From positions 1 to 62,812 of the forward strand of contig NZ_JAGGPA010000008.1 in NCBI RefSeq assembly GCF_018614035.1: a stretch of 62,812 nucleotides of DNA, read 5' to 3'. Below are positions 34,094-43,733 of the stretch, in pieces. This DNA is from Streptomyces sp. ISL-96 (GTDB lineage Bacteria; Actinomycetota; Actinomycetes; Streptomycetales; Streptomycetaceae). The notes under the pieces are model-generated. The model saw only the letters and a list, made by a program, of their open reading frames with translations. It had not been told where the DNA came from and did no database searches. The first letter of the stretch is position 1, and each line of letters starts with the position of its first letter. A program made the translations under genes and the position numbers.

Positions 34094-35404
34094 ATGAAGC
34101 AACGCGCGCGGTTCCTGCGGACTGCTGCCGTCGGCAGCGTGGCACTGACCATCGTGCTCTCTCTGTCCGCGTGCGGCGGAGACTCCGGCGGCTCGGCCGG
34201 CGGAGGGTCCGGCGAAATCCACGTCCTGGTCTACGGGGACGCGACGAACAAGGTGGAGAAGCGGCTCGTCGAGAGCTTCAACAAGACGTCCAAGGTGAAG
34301 GTCGTACTCGACACGATCCCGGGCGCCGACTACCAGGCCAAGCTGCAGACCATCATCAACAGCAAGCAGGCCCCCGACGTCTTCTTCAACTGGGGCGGCG
34401 GAAGCATAAAGCCGTACGTCGACGCGGGCCTGCTGATGCCGCTGGACGACTTCATCGCCAAGGACCCCGGCCTGAAGTCCAACTTCCTGCCGTCCGTCTT
34501 CAACACGGCCGTGGTCGACGGCAAGCCGTACGGCATACCCATGCGCGGCACCCAGCCGGTCATGCTGTTCAACAACCAGGCGGTCCTCCAGGAAGCCGGC
34601 ATCTCCGCGCCGAAGACCTGGGACGACCTGCTCGCCGCGGTGAAGACCCTCAAGGCCAAGGGCAAAACACCGATCGCGCTCGGTGGCGGCGACAAGTGGC
34701 CGACGCAGATGTGGTTCCAGTACGCATACGACCGCGTGGCCGGGCCCGAGCTGTTCCAGAAGGTCCTGGACGGCGACAAGAGCGCCTGGGAGAGCACCGA
34801 CAGCAAGAAGGCGCTGGGCATGCTCAAGGAGCTCATCGACGCCGGCGCGTTCGGCACCAACTACGACTCGGTGAAGTTCACCGACGGCGGCTCGCCGGCC
34901 CTGGTGGCCACCGGGAAGGCCGCATTCGAGCTGATGGGCTCCTGGGAGTACGCGACCCTCCAGGACGCCTACCCGGACTTCGTCAAAAAGGACCTCGGCT
35001 ACGGCACCTTCCCGACCGTCGAAGGGGGCAAGGGCGACCCGGACAACCTTGCCGGCAACACCAACAACTTCTACTCGGTGCTGAAGAACACCGAGCACCC
35101 GGAAGCCGTGGCCGACTTCCTCAAGCTCATGTACTCGGACGAGTTCGTCGAGGCCCAGCTCGAAGTCGGCAACCTGCCCACGACGTCCAACACCCCCGCC
35201 TTCCTGGACCGGTCCGCCAACCCGGACTACTCGAAGTTCCAGTACGACCTGGTCAAGAAGGCCCCCACGTTCCAGCTCTCGTGGGACCAGGCATTCCCGC
35301 CCGCGGCGACCACCACCCTCCACACCGCCATCCAGCAGTTCTTCAACGGACAGATCGACGCGGACGGCTTCATCAAGGCCATGCAGGCTCTGCCGGCCGC
35401 CTGA
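34094..35404 (+). CDS. bxlE: Xylo-oligosaccharide ABC transporter, substrate-binding lipoprotein
   Basis: A 436-residue cluster B-type extracytoplasmic solute-binding protein. A signal peptide with lipobox LSLSAC places the lipidated Cys at residue 27, anchoring it outside the membrane. The MalE-like fold shows IHVLVYGDATNKVEKRLVES, SKQAPDVFFNWGGGSIKPYV and PYGIPMRGTQPVMLFNN. It delivers xylobiose or larger xylo-oligosaccharides to the permeases encoded 21 bases downstream. No ATPase gene is in the cluster, so it probably uses the shared MsiK-type ATPase, as other Streptomyces sugar importers do. Confidence 0.92.
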   Translation: MKQRARFLRTAAVGSVALTIVLSLSACGGDSGGSAGGGSGEIHVLVYGDATNKVEKRLVESFNKTSKVKVVLDTIPGADYQAKLQTIINSKQAPDVFFNWGGGSIKPYVDAGLLMPLDDFIAKDPGLKSNFLPSVFNTAVVDGKPYGIPMRGTQPVMLFNNQAVLQEAGISAPKTWDDLLAAVKTLKAKGKTPIALGGGDKWPTQMWFQYAYDRVAGPELFQKVLDGDKSAWESTDSKKALGMLKELIDAGAFGTNYDSVKFTDGGSPALVATGKAAFELMGSWEYATLQDAYPDFVKKDLGYGTFPTVEGGKGDPDNLAGNTNNFYSVLKNTEHPEAVADFLKLMYSDEFVEAQLEVGNLPTTSNTPAFLDRSANPDYSKFQYDLVKKAPTFQLSWDQAFPPAATTTLHTAIQQFFNGQIDADGFIKAMQALPAA

Positions 35405-35425
35405 CCCCCCTGGGATCACCTGAAA

Positions 35426-36316
35426 ATGACCAATGCTTCCGGCACAGGGGTGGGCCGCCCGGGCTTCGCCTGGGCGGCGCCCGCCGCCGTGTTCTTCGCA
35501 CTGTTCGCCATACTCCCGCTGCTCATGGTCTTCGTGCTGGCCTTCACCAACTGGAACGGTCTCGGCTCCCCGCAGTTCGCCGGACTCGACAACTGGAAGA
35601 AGCTGCTCGACGACCCCGTCATGCTCAACAGCCTCTGGCTGAGCCTCCTCCTCACCGTGCTCGGCGTCGTCGTCCAGACGCCGATCAGCATGCTGCTCGG
35701 CGTCTGGGCCGCGGGCCACCAGCGCAACCGGGCGATCCTGTCCGCCATCTACTTCGTCCCGCTGCTGCTGTCCATCACCGCCGTGTCCGTGCTGTGGCGA
35801 GCGGTACTCGACCCCAACTTCGGTGTGCCCTCGCAAGCCAAGTGGCTGTTCGGCGACGGCAATCTGCTCGGTGTGCAGAGCGGCGCCATCGGCGTCCTCG
35901 TCTTCGTCAGCACCTGGCAGTTCACGCCGCTGCACACGCTCCTCTACCAGGGCGCGGCACGCGCGATCCCGCAGGTCCTCTACCAGGCGGCGCAGATCGA
36001 CGGGGCGGGCACAGTCCAGCAGTTCTTCCACATCACCCTGCCGCAGCTGCGCAACAGCATCATCACCTCGGTGATCCTGATGGTGGTGGGCGGGCTCACG
36101 ACCTTCGACACCGTGCTGATCCTCACCCAGGGCGGCCCCGGCACCGACACCACCATCAGCGCCTACTACATGTACCAAAAGGCGTTCAAGAGCTTCGACT
36201 TCGGAACGGGCTCCGCCATCGCCCTCCTCCTCGTCCTCGTCGCCTCCGTCGTCTCACTGGTCATGGTCCGGCTGTCGGGCTACGACAAGATGCGCAGCAC
36301 CATGGAGGGCGTGTGA
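35426..36316 (+). CDS. bxlF: Xylo-oligosaccharide ABC transporter permease (MalF-like)
   Basis: A 296-residue inner-membrane permease with six hydrophobic helices. The cytoplasmic EAA loop is visible as VLYQAAQIDGAGTVQQFFHI, where the ATPase docks. The gene follows bxlE by 21 bases, and its TGA overlaps the next ATG (TGATG), so bxlF and bxlG are translationally coupled. Confidence 0.92.
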   Translation: MTNASGTGVGRPGFAWAAPAAVFFALFAILPLLMVFVLAFTNWNGLGSPQFAGLDNWKKLLDDPVMLNSLWLSLLLTVLGVVVQTPISMLLGVWAAGHQRNRAILSAIYFVPLLLSITAVSVLWRAVLDPNFGVPSQAKWLFGDGNLLGVQSGAIGVLVFVSTWQFTPLHTLLYQGAARAIPQVLYQAAQIDGAGTVQQFFHITLPQLRNSIITSVILMVVGGLTTFDTVLILTQGGPGTDTTISAYYMYQKAFKSFDFGTGSAIALLLVLVASVVSLVMVRLSGYDKMRSTMEGV

Positions 36317-37134
36317 TGAAGAGGCGTCCCAACTACCTCGCGGGATTCGGCTCGCTCGTCTGGCTCTTCCTCGTCGGCCTGCCGCTGTACGTCATGCTGA
36401 TCGCCACCTTCCAGACCCGCGCCGACTACGCGGCGAACGGCCCGCTCGCTTTCCCCGAGCACTTCACCCTCGACAACTACATCAACGACCTGAACAGCGG
36501 CTTCGCGCAGTACTTCCTCAACACCGTGATCGTCACAGTGTCGGTGGTCGGCATCGTCGTGCTCCTGGTGCCGCCGCTGGCGTACTCCATCGTCAGAAGC
36601 CGGAGCCGGACCACCACCACGGTCTTCCGGCTGTTCCTGCTCGGCCTCGCGGTGCCCTCGCAGGCCGTGATCGTCCCCATGTTCTACGTGTTCAGCAAGG
36701 CTGGTCTGTACGACAACCTCATCGCCGTCATCCTGCCGACCGCAGCCTTCGCCATGCCGGTGTGCGCGCTGATCCTCACAGGGGTGATGCGCGACATCAC
36801 GCCGGAGCTGTACGAGGCGATGACCGTGGACGGCGCCTCCTCGCGGCGGATCTTCTTCCAGCTGGTGGTCCCGCTCTCCAGGAGCGGCCTGTCGACGATC
36901 GTGGTGTTCGCCGCCCTCCAGGCGTGGAACGGCTTCCTCTTCCCGCTGGTTCTGACGCAGTCCGCCGAGACCAAGGTGCTCACCATGGGCCTGTACGACT
37001 TCCAGACGGAACACGGCGTCGACATCCCCGGCCTGCTCGCCGCCGTCGTCCTGTCCATGCTCCCCATCCTGCTTGTCTACCTGTTCGCCCGTCGCGCCCT
37101 GGTCCAGGGCCTGATGGGAGTCGGAGGAAAGTGA
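36316..37134 (+). CDS. bxlG: Xylo-oligosaccharide ABC transporter permease (MalG-like)
   Basis: A 272-residue permease with six membrane helices. The EAA loop is ELYEAMTVDGASSRRIFFQL. It ends in the usual LVYLFARRALVQGLMGVGGK tail of MalG-type subunits. It pairs with BxlF as the transmembrane heterodimer. The stop codon overlaps the GTG of bxlA (GTGA at 37131-37134). Confidence 0.92.
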   Translation: MKRRPNYLAGFGSLVWLFLVGLPLYVMLIATFQTRADYAANGPLAFPEHFTLDNYINDLNSGFAQYFLNTVIVTVSVVGIVVLLVPPLAYSIVRSRSRTTTTVFRLFLLGLAVPSQAVIVPMFYVFSKAGLYDNLIAVILPTAAFAMPVCALILTGVMRDITPELYEAMTVDGASSRRIFFQLVVPLSRSGLSTIVVFAALQAWNGFLFPLVLTQSAETKVLTMGLYDFQTEHGVDIPGLLAAVVLSMLPILLVYLFARRALVQGLMGVGGK

Positions 37135-39521
37135 CCGACAACGTGTCCGTAGAGACCAAAGCCCCCTGGCGCGATCCGGGCCTCGACGCGGAGACCCGCG
37201 CGGACGCCCTGATCGCCGCGATGACCCTCCGGGAGAAGATCGCTCAGCTCTTCGGAGTCTGGGTGGGGGCGTCCGACGAGGGCGCCGAAGTCGCCCCGTT
37301 CCAGCACGACATGGAAGAACCGGTAGCCCTCGACGACCTGCTGCCGTACGGCCTCGGCCAGCTGACCCGGCCCTTCGGTACGGCCCCAGTCGACCCGGCG
37401 CTCGGTGCGCTCTCCCTGCTGCGTACGCAGAGCCGCATCGCGGAGGCGAATCGTTTCGGCATTCCGGCGCTGGCCCACGAGGAGTGCCTGGCGGGCTTCG
37501 CCACCTGGGGCGCCACCGCCTACCCGGTTCCCCTGTCGTGGGGCGCCACCTTCAACCCCGCGCTGATCCGCGAGATGGCCGCGGCCATCGGCCGGGACCT
37601 GCGCTCGGTCGGCGTGCACCAGGGACTCGCCCCGGTCCTCGACGTCGTACGCGACGCACGCTGGGGCCGGGTCGAGGAGACCATCGGCGAGGACCCGTAC
37701 CTCGTCGGAACCATCGCCACCGCCTATGTCCAGGGCCTGGAGTCCGCCGGCGTCATCGCCACCCTCAAGCACTTCGCCGGTTACTCCGCCTCCCGCGCCG
37801 GACGCAACCTCGCCCCCGTCGGCATGGGGGCACGGGAGCGCGCCGACATCATCCTGCCGCCGTTCGAGATGGCCGTACGCGAGAGCGGCGTACGGTCGGT
37901 CATGCACGCCTACACCGACACCGACGGCATCCCCTCCGCCGCCGACGAAGCCCTGCTGACCGGGCTGCTCAGGGACACCTGGGGTTTCACCGGAACGGTC
38001 GTCGCCGACTACTTCGGGATCGCCTTCCTCAAGACGCTGCACGGTGTGGCCGCGACCTTCGGGGAGGCGGCGGGCGCCGCGCTCGGCGCGGGTGTCGACG
38101 TGGAACTGCCCACGGTCAAGACGTTCGGCGAGCCCTTGCTGAACGCGGTCGCCGCGGGCCGGGTGGACGAGGCGCTCGTGGACCGCGCGGTACGGCGGGT
38201 ACTGGTCCAGAAGGCGCAGCTCGGCCTCCTCGACCCGGACTGGAGCCCGGTGCCGGAGGCGCTGACCGGGCCTGACGGGGGCGCGGGCGACAAGGCGGGC
38301 GCTCTGCGCGGGACGATCCACCTGGACACGGACACCAACCGGGCCCTGGCCCGACGCGTCGCCGAACAGGCCGTCGTCCTGCTCCACAACGACGGCACAC
38401 TGCCGCTCGACCGGTCCGCGCCCCCGCGCCGGATCGCGCTGATCGGCCCCAACGCCGAGGCCCCGACAGCGGTCCTGGGCTGTTACGCCTTCCCCGTCCA
38501 CGTCGGCGGCCAGCACCCCGAGTTCCCCCTGGGCATCGAACTGCCGACCCTGCGCGAGGCACTGGCGGCGGAGTTCCCCGGCAGCGAGATCGTGGTGGCG
38601 GCCGGTGCGAGTGTCGACGGCACCGACACCGGCGGGTTCGCGGAGTCCGCCGAACTGGCCCGGGGCGCGGACATCGTGGTGGCCGCGCTGGGCGACCGTG
38701 CCGGCCTCTTCGGCCGCGGCACCAGCGGCGAGGGGTGCGACGCCGAGTCCCTTGCCCTGCCCGGCGTACAACAGCAGCTGCTCGACACGCTGCTCGACAC
38801 CGGCTCACCGGTCGTGGTGACCCTGCTGGCCGGGCGGCCGTACGCGCTGGGCCGGGCGGCGACGGAATCCGCCGCCGTCGTCCAGTCCTTCTTCCCCGGC
38901 GAGGAGGGTACGACGGCCATCGCCTCCGTACTCAGCGGACGTACCGCCCCGGCCGGAAGGCTCCCCGTCAGCGTCCCGCGCCACGCGGGCGCCCAGCCCT
39001 CGACGTACCTGGCGGCGCGCCTGGGCCATTCCAGCGAGGTCTCCAGCATCGACCCGACGCCGGCTTTCGGCTTCGGGCATGGGCTGACGTACACCACGTT
39101 CGAGTGGACCGACCTCGGCGTGGACAGCGATGTGGCGGCCACGGACGGCGAGTTCCGGCTTGCCTGCACTGTTCGCAACACTGGTACGCGCGAGGGCACC
39201 GAGCTCGTACAGCTGTATCTGCACGACCCCGTCGCCTCGGTGGTGCAGCCCCTCCAGCGGCTCATCGGCTACGTCCGCCTGGACCTCGCCGTCGGCCAGG
39301 CCGCACGGATCCACGCGACGATCCCCGCCGACGTGGCGTCGTTCACCGGTCGCGAGGGGCGGCGCATTGTGGAGCCGGGGGAGTTGGAGCTGCGCTTCAG
39401 CGCGTCGAGCACCGATCCGCGGCTGACGGCACGGGCCACGCTGACCGGACCCGTACGGGAAGTGGACCACCACCGGCGGCTGCACGCGGAGTTCAAGGTG
39501 GTGCCGCACACGGCTCCGTGA
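37131..39521 (+). CDS. bxlA: Intracellular beta-xylosidase, GH3
   Basis: A 796-residue GH3 enzyme without a signal peptide, so it acts on imported xylo-oligosaccharides in the cytoplasm and releases xylose. The N-terminal barrel includes LAPVLDVVRDARWGRVEETI, LKHFAGYSASRAGRN and the nucleophile Asp293 in TVVADYFGIAF. The alpha/beta-sandwich domain (VVLLHNDGTLPLDRSAPPRR on) and a C-terminal fibronectin-III-like domain (LACTVRNTGTREGTELVQLY) complete the usual GH3 layout. The start is GTG at 37131 with GGAGG 6 nt upstream, overlapping bxlG. It is the last gene of the operon. Confidence 0.94.
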   Translation: MTDNVSVETKAPWRDPGLDAETRADALIAAMTLREKIAQLFGVWVGASDEGAEVAPFQHDMEEPVALDDLLPYGLGQLTRPFGTAPVDPALGALSLLRTQSRIAEANRFGIPALAHEECLAGFATWGATAYPVPLSWGATFNPALIREMAAAIGRDLRSVGVHQGLAPVLDVVRDARWGRVEETIGEDPYLVGTIATAYVQGLESAGVIATLKHFAGYSASRAGRNLAPVGMGARERADIILPPFEMAVRESGVRSVMHAYTDTDGIPSAADEALLTGLLRDTWGFTGTVVADYFGIAFLKTLHGVAATFGEAAGAALGAGVDVELPTVKTFGEPLLNAVAAGRVDEALVDRAVRRVLVQKAQLGLLDPDWSPVPEALTGPDGGAGDKAGALRGTIHLDTDTNRALARRVAEQAVVLLHNDGTLPLDRSAPPRRIALIGPNAEAPTAVLGCYAFPVHVGGQHPEFPLGIELPTLREALAAEFPGSEIVVAAGASVDGTDTGGFAESAELARGADIVVAALGDRAGLFGRGTSGEGCDAESLALPGVQQQLLDTLLDTGSPVVVTLLAGRPYALGRAATESAAVVQSFFPGEEGTTAIASVLSGRTAPAGRLPVSVPRHAGAQPSTYLAARLGHSSEVSSIDPTPAFGFGHGLTYTTFEWTDLGVDSDVAATDGEFRLACTVRNTGTREGTELVQLYLHDPVASVVQPLQRLIGYVRLDLAVGQAARIHATIPADVASFTGREGRRIVEPGELELRFSASSTDPRLTARATLTGPVREVDHHRRLHAEFKVVPHTAP

Positions 39522-39655
39522 CGGCATGGAGTAGCGCGACGCCGCAGGCGGGCTCTCTTCCGGTGCTCACTCTTCTGCTTCGCCGAGGTGGCCGCATGAA
39601 GGGACGGGTGATCGGCTGGCCGGGAGACCCTGTCCAGCACCCACTGGAGAACCAG

Positions 39656-39865
39656 ATGTCCAAGCACATCGTGAGAGCGACTGCAGCTGCGGCCTTGGCA
39701 GCGGCTGCGGTGCTCAGCCTGTCCAACGTGGCCACAGCCCAGCCCCTCACCCCAAAGGGCGGGCAGCACACACAACTAGCCGCTCCCCATGACGAAGACG
39801 ACCTCGACTTCGACTTCGACGGCATTTTCGACGGGATCGGCGAAATCGGGGACATTGGCGGCTGA
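39656..39865 (+). CDS. Small secreted acidic peptide, 69 aa
   Basis: A signal peptide (MSKHIVRATAAAALAAAAVL, cleavage after about ATA) is followed by a mature region of some 40 residues. That region is first Pro/Gly/Gln-rich, then intensely acidic and repetitive (HDEDDLDFDFDGIFDGIGEI, ending GDIGG). GGAGA lies upstream of the ATG. No family recognised. The acidic DFDFDG run could bind metal. It sits 134 bases after bxlA and may or may not share its transcript. Confidence 0.7.
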   Translation: MSKHIVRATAAAALAAAAVLSLSNVATAQPLTPKGGQHTQLAAPHDEDDLDFDFDGIFDGIGEIGDIGG

Positions 39866-40388
39866 AAGTTGTCAGGTCGTGTTCACAGAGTCGGGTAGCT
39901 GGTCCGTGGTGAGCGTCGTGAGCAGTCACGCGGTACGCCTCTTCGTACGAGGCCAGCGCTGTGCGGACGGCCGTGCCGGCAAGGCCGCGGCGACGTACAA
40001 CGGCGCACCCACCGCCCTCGGGGCACACGTCGGCCCTCCCGGGGGGAGGCCGGGAGGGACGGCGTGGCTCCGCCCACGTGGCGGCACACGGGCGGGCCAG
40101 GGTGAGGGATCTCTGCCTTGGGGGAAAGAGGATCACCGCCGTCACAGCATTGCACTGCTTTCAGCCACACAACAGGGTCGTGACTGGAATGCGTTTGCGG
40201 ACGGCCAGCAAGTCGGAGTGTCCGTAAGCGGCGTGCGGCCAGGGCGCCGCGGCGGGTATGAAGGGATTCGACCCGGTTTTACCTGCGGGAACGCCGTGCG
40301 GACCCCGGTGTGGTCACCAGAGCGCGCCCGGGATGAGGCGGTGTCGGCGTACCGGACGCATGGCAGCCGAACCCGCTATAACTGGCTC
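39866..40388. other. Gap without a recognisable gene
   Basis: 523 bases between the small peptide and the DUF952 gene. Frames in this stretch lack ribosome sites and recognisable domains. Confidence 0.45.
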
Positions 40389-40751
40389 ATGCTCTATCAC
40401 GTAGTCGCTCTCGGTAACTGGCTTGCCGACGCTCACCTGCCCTACGCACCTGCCTCTTTGGCGAAGGACGGGTCCGTGCACTGCTCTCCCAGCGAGGAAG
40501 CGACTTTGGCAGCCGCCACCCGCTTCCACGGCGGGGTGACCGGTCCGCTCGTCGCCCTGCTCATCGATGAGACGAGGCTCGATGCCTCCGTGAAGTGGGT
40601 GGCCCCTGCTCCGGGCTCGCCGCTGGCCCAGGCGCCCGGAGCCTTGTTTCCGCGTGTCCTGGGGCCCGTCAACCGCGACGCGGTGGTCGGGCTGATGGAG
40701 ATCGTGCGAGACGAAGACGGCCGGGCCCGAGAGCTGGTTCCCCGGAACTGA
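40389..40751 (+). CDS. DUF952 family protein
   Basis: A 120-residue member of DUF952, small cytoplasmic proteins of unknown function structurally related to ADP-ribosyltransferase-like folds. Hallmarks are MLYHVVALGNWLADAHLPYA, SLAKDGSVHCSPSEEATLAA, PLVALLIDETRLDASVKWVA and GALFPRVLGPVNRDAVVGLM. The ATG at 40389 begins the conserved first strand. The frame is open upstream, but no homology extends there. Confidence 0.88.
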   Translation: MLYHVVALGNWLADAHLPYAPASLAKDGSVHCSPSEEATLAAATRFHGGVTGPLVALLIDETRLDASVKWVAPAPGSPLAQAPGALFPRVLGPVNRDAVVGLMEIVRDEDGRARELVPRN

Positions 40752-41107
40752 CACCAGCGGCCGAGGGGCAGGGGGCGAGCGCTCGCCGGTGCGGAACGCG
40801 CGTGGCCGGTCAGGGCGGAAGCTCAACCGACAGGTGCGGGGTCAGCGCCCGGAGGAAGTCCGCCGCGTCGAACATCGCACCCGCCGAGGCTAGGCCCGTT
40901 GTCCGCAATTTGCGAGTGAGGTCGACGCCGGACCTGACAGGCCGCAAGTGACTTCGACGTTCCCGGTTCCACCGGCGTCATCGCCCACGAGCCGCGTCTC
41001 CTCGGTCAGGGCTGTCTCAGAACCGTCCTGTGCCTGCAAAGCTTCAGCGTTGTCACCCAACGGTTCGCCGGTACGTGATGTCGGCCGCCGGGGCTCAGGG
41101 CTGGTCT
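40752..41107. other. Gap without a recognisable gene
   Basis: 356 bases between the convergent DUF952 and GNAT genes, with no supported coding segment or clean hairpin. Confidence 0.45.
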
Positions 41108-41680
41108 TCAGCGCAGATCGAGCCGCATCAGGACTCGCGGGTGACCGGCAAGTACCGAGGTGGTGTCGGCTGCGTGGGTGAACCCGGCACGCTCGAAGTT
41201 CTTCCGGAGCCCGGCGTACGCCATCGTCATGTCGACCTTGGCGTCACCGTTGTCGAGGGGGTACGCCTCGATCGCCGGTGCGCCGTGGGCGCGGGCGAAC
41301 TCGACCGCGCCGGCGATGAGGGCGTGCGAGATCCCCCGCTTTCGATGACCGGGGCGTACGCGGATGCACCACAGCGACCAGACTGGCAGGTCGTCGATGT
41401 GCGGGATTTTACGGTTGCGCGCGAAGGAGGTGTCCGAGCGCGGTGCCACGGCGGCCCAGCCGGCCGGCTCGTCGTCTTCGTAGGCGAGCACGCCCGCAGG
41501 GGGTTGTGTACGGCACAGCTCGGCGACGTACTCACCGCGGGCCGGCCCGCGAAGCTCGTTGTTGAGCTTGGACGGGATCCGGTAGCTCAGGCACCAGCAG
41601 ACGTTGGCTCCCGGCGATTTCGGGCCGAGTACGGCACGTACATCCTCGAAGACCGAAGCCGGGCGAACCTCGATGGTCAT
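41108..41680 (-). CDS. GNAT-family N-acetyltransferase
   Basis: A 190-residue GNAT acetyltransferase using acetyl-CoA. The core strand is VWSLWCIRVRPGHRKRGISH, with the RGIS pyrophosphate loop, followed by ALIAGAVEFARAHGAPAIEA. The Cys/Trp-rich N-terminal part (SPGANVCWCLSYRIP) is typical of one actinobacterial subgroup of unknown substrate. It is isolated; the short leader at 41681-41700 is its likely promoter region. Confidence 0.85.
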   Translation of the reverse strand: MTIEVRPASVFEDVRAVLGPKSPGANVCWCLSYRIPSKLNNELRGPARGEYVAELCRTQPPAGVLAYEDDEPAGWAAVAPRSDTSFARNRKIPHIDDLPVWSLWCIRVRPGHRKRGISHALIAGAVEFARAHGAPAIEAYPLDNGDAKVDMTMAYAGLRKNFERAGFTHAADTTSVLAGHPRVLMRLDLR

Positions 41681-41813
41681 GGCACCACGATGTCACGGCA
41701 TGCGGGGCGACGCTGCTCAACCTGTGCAGTACGGGTCCGGTCGCCTACCAGCTCGGCCGCCTGGATGAGCAGGGGCTGATCAGCGCCGGCGCCGGCGATC
41801 AGGCGGGTGCCGT

Positions 41814-42572
41814 CTACGAGCCCACCGGCTCTGTTCGTTGAAGCAGGCGGCCCTTCGCTGCCAATTTGTGCAGTCGGTGTTCTTCCCTGTTCGCCCAGTG
41901 GCGCACGCGCTCGGGGTCGAGCGCGGTGCCGTGGCCCACATGCAGCCTGGCCGGCTTCAGCGCGAGCATCTCGCGCAGGCTGGCGAGGTTGCGCAGCGGG
42001 TCGTCGTGGAAGGGCGGGTTGGCCGGTCTGCCGGTGATGAGGCCCATGAAGGAGTTGGCCACCAGGTCGCCGGCGACGAGATCCCCCATGTCGGTGAGGA
42101 CGGACACCGAGCCGGCGGTGTGCCCGGGGGTGGGCATGATCCGGGCCTCGACTCCGTAGTCCGACAGGCTCGTCTCTCCGGTGAGGAGCACATCGGGCTC
42201 GACCCGTTCCACGGTGACGTGCATGGCCTTGCTCCGCTTCATGAGTTGTCCGGTCGCCCCGGTCGGCAGGTACGGCTGGCGGGAACGTCCCCTGCGGTAC
42301 GGGCCCAGGTCGGCCGCATGGCCTGCGACCGGCGCACCGGTGAGCCGGCGCAGTTCGGCGGCGGAGCCGAAGTGGTCGATGTGGCCGTGTGTCAGGACGA
42401 TGAGGGCGATGTCCTGGGGATCGACTCCGTGCTGGGCGACCTGGTCATAGATCTTGCGGCCGCTGCCGGGCGTTCCCGCGTCGACGATGACCGGGCGTCG
42501 GCCGAGCACGAGGTAGGTGTTGATCGCGTGCTTTCCCAGGACCGGCATGGGGATGATCTTCGTATCGGACAT
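41814..42572 (-). CDS. MBL-fold metallo-hydrolase
   Basis: A 252-residue metallo-beta-lactamase-fold hydrolase that binds two metal ions. The HxHxDH motif is LTHGHIDHFGS at about residue 65. A later PTPGHTAGSVSVL gives the third ligand His, with LVAGDLV supplying the Asp. The C-terminal VGHGTALDPERV supplies the last His. GGAGG lies 8 nt before the ATG. It follows the GlxA-type regulator by 44 bases on the same strand, so the regulator may control it. Substrate unknown. Confidence 0.88.
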   Translation of the reverse strand: MSDTKIIPMPVLGKHAINTYLVLGRRPVIVDAGTPGSGRKIYDQVAQHGVDPQDIALIVLTHGHIDHFGSAAELRRLTGAPVAGHAADLGPYRRGRSRQPYLPTGATGQLMKRSKAMHVTVERVEPDVLLTGETSLSDYGVEARIMPTPGHTAGSVSVLTDMGDLVAGDLVANSFMGLITGRPANPPFHDDPLRNLASLREMLALKPARLHVGHGTALDPERVRHWANREEHRLHKLAAKGRLLQRTEPVGS

Positions 42573-42616
42573 GAATGGTCCTCCATAGTGTGTTCGGGCC
42601 CCGGCTTGAGCGCGGC

Positions 42617-43693
42617 TCACGCTCTTCGGGGCGCGCCGAAGTCCGGCGCGTCGTGCGTACGGGAAGAGCCGAGAGGAACCGCGCCGTCGGTCTCGGCAGC
42701 GGACGGCGAACGGAAGCGGCGCCGGTATTCGGCCGGCGTGGTGACGAGTCGGCGCCGGAATGCCCGGTGCAGGGTCTCCACGGATCCGAGGCCGCTGGCG
42801 GCTGCGACTTCGGGCAGGGTGCGATCGGTCTCCTCCAGGAGGCGTCGTGCGGCCTCCACCCGGGCGGCTTCGATGTAGGAGGCAGGCGTGCTGCCGGTGC
42901 GCTGCCGGAACAGCCGCGCGGCGTGGCGCACGCTCAGGTGCATCCGCTCGGCGAGTACTTCGATGGACAGGTCGTCCGCGAGATGGTCGGCGATCCACCG
43001 GCGCAGCCCATCGATCCGGTCGTCCGCGGGTGAGTGGATCGACAGCGGCACGCTGAACTGGCTCTGCCCACCGGGGCGCTTGACGTACATGACCATCATC
43101 CGGGCGGTGGCGAGCGCCAGCGCCTGGCCATGGTCCTCGGCAACCATCGCCAGGGCCATGTCCATTCCGGAGGTGACACCCGCACAGGTCCACACCTGCC
43201 CGGCCCGGATGAAGATCGGGTCCGGGTCGACGACGATCTGCGGATGGTCGGCGGCGAGCCGGTCGGCTGTCAGCCAGTGGGTTGTGGCGGCCAGTCCGTC
43301 CAGGATCCCCGCCGCGGCCAGCAGGTGTGCACCCGCGCACACCGAGGCTGTCCGGCGGGCCCTGGGTGCGGCAGTACGCAGCCACTCGACGACAGTGGCG
43401 TCGATCACTGGCTCGACGCCCTCCTCAACCAGTTTGATCGCACCCGACACGAGCAGTGTGTCCACCTCACCGCCCACCTCCTCCAGGGCGACGTCGGCGA
43501 CCACCCGGACCCCACTGGAGGTGCGCACTTCGCCGGCGCGGGCCGCCGCGATCTCCACCCGGTAGCCGGGACGGCCTGCCCCGGCGATGCCGGAGGCGAC
43601 GGAGAAGACCTCGGCCGGACCGGTGACGTCCAGGAGTTCCACGCCGGGAAAGGCGACGATGACGACTCTGCGTGCTTCGGGCATGCCGCTCAT
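42617..43693 (-). CDS. GlxA-family regulator: DJ-1/PfpI domain + AraC HTH
   Basis: A 358-residue two-domain regulator. The N-terminal DJ-1/PfpI-like class I amidotransferase fold (VVIVAFPGVELLDVTGPAEV; nucleophile-elbow region ASVCAGAHLLAAAG with Cys near residue 120) covers about 1-200. The AraC-type double HTH (DDLSIEVLAERMHLSVRHAA, then RRRLVTTPAEYRRRF) covers about 215-340. It lies between the alpha/beta hydrolase (40 bases upstream) and the MBL gene on one strand, an operon-like arrangement. The start could be nine bases downstream (MPEARRV). Confidence 0.9.
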   Translation of the reverse strand: MSGMPEARRVVIVAFPGVELLDVTGPAEVFSVASGIAGAGRPGYRVEIAAARAGEVRTSSGVRVVADVALEEVGGEVDTLLVSGAIKLVEEGVEPVIDATVVEWLRTAAPRARRTASVCAGAHLLAAAGILDGLAATTHWLTADRLAADHPQIVVDPDPIFIRAGQVWTCAGVTSGMDMALAMVAEDHGQALALATARMMVMYVKRPGGQSQFSVPLSIHSPADDRIDGLRRWIADHLADDLSIEVLAERMHLSVRHAARLFRQRTGSTPASYIEAARVEAARRLLEETDRTLPEVAAASGLGSVETLHRAFRRRLVTTPAEYRRRFRSPSAAETDGAVPLGSSRTHDAPDFGAPRRA

Positions 43694-43733
43694 GGTTCAG
43701 GCATATGCGTGCGGCCGCAATGACCATTCTCTG

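Noticed and set aside
34034..36178. Very long minus-strand frame (over 700 codons) opposite bxlE/bxlF
   Set aside because: It is the usual antisense shadow of high-GC codon bias; the translation is low-complexity Arg/Gly/Val/His with no domain, and the plus strand holds well-known genes.
37077..38771. 564-codon minus-strand frame opposite bxlA
   Set aside because: Shadow of the GH3 gene; no domains and composition typical of antisense.
41700..41841. Plus-strand HTH-like scrap (GPVAYQLGRLDEQGLISAGA)
   Set aside because: About 45 codons with no start and overlapping the 3' end of the MBL gene; cannot be told from chance.
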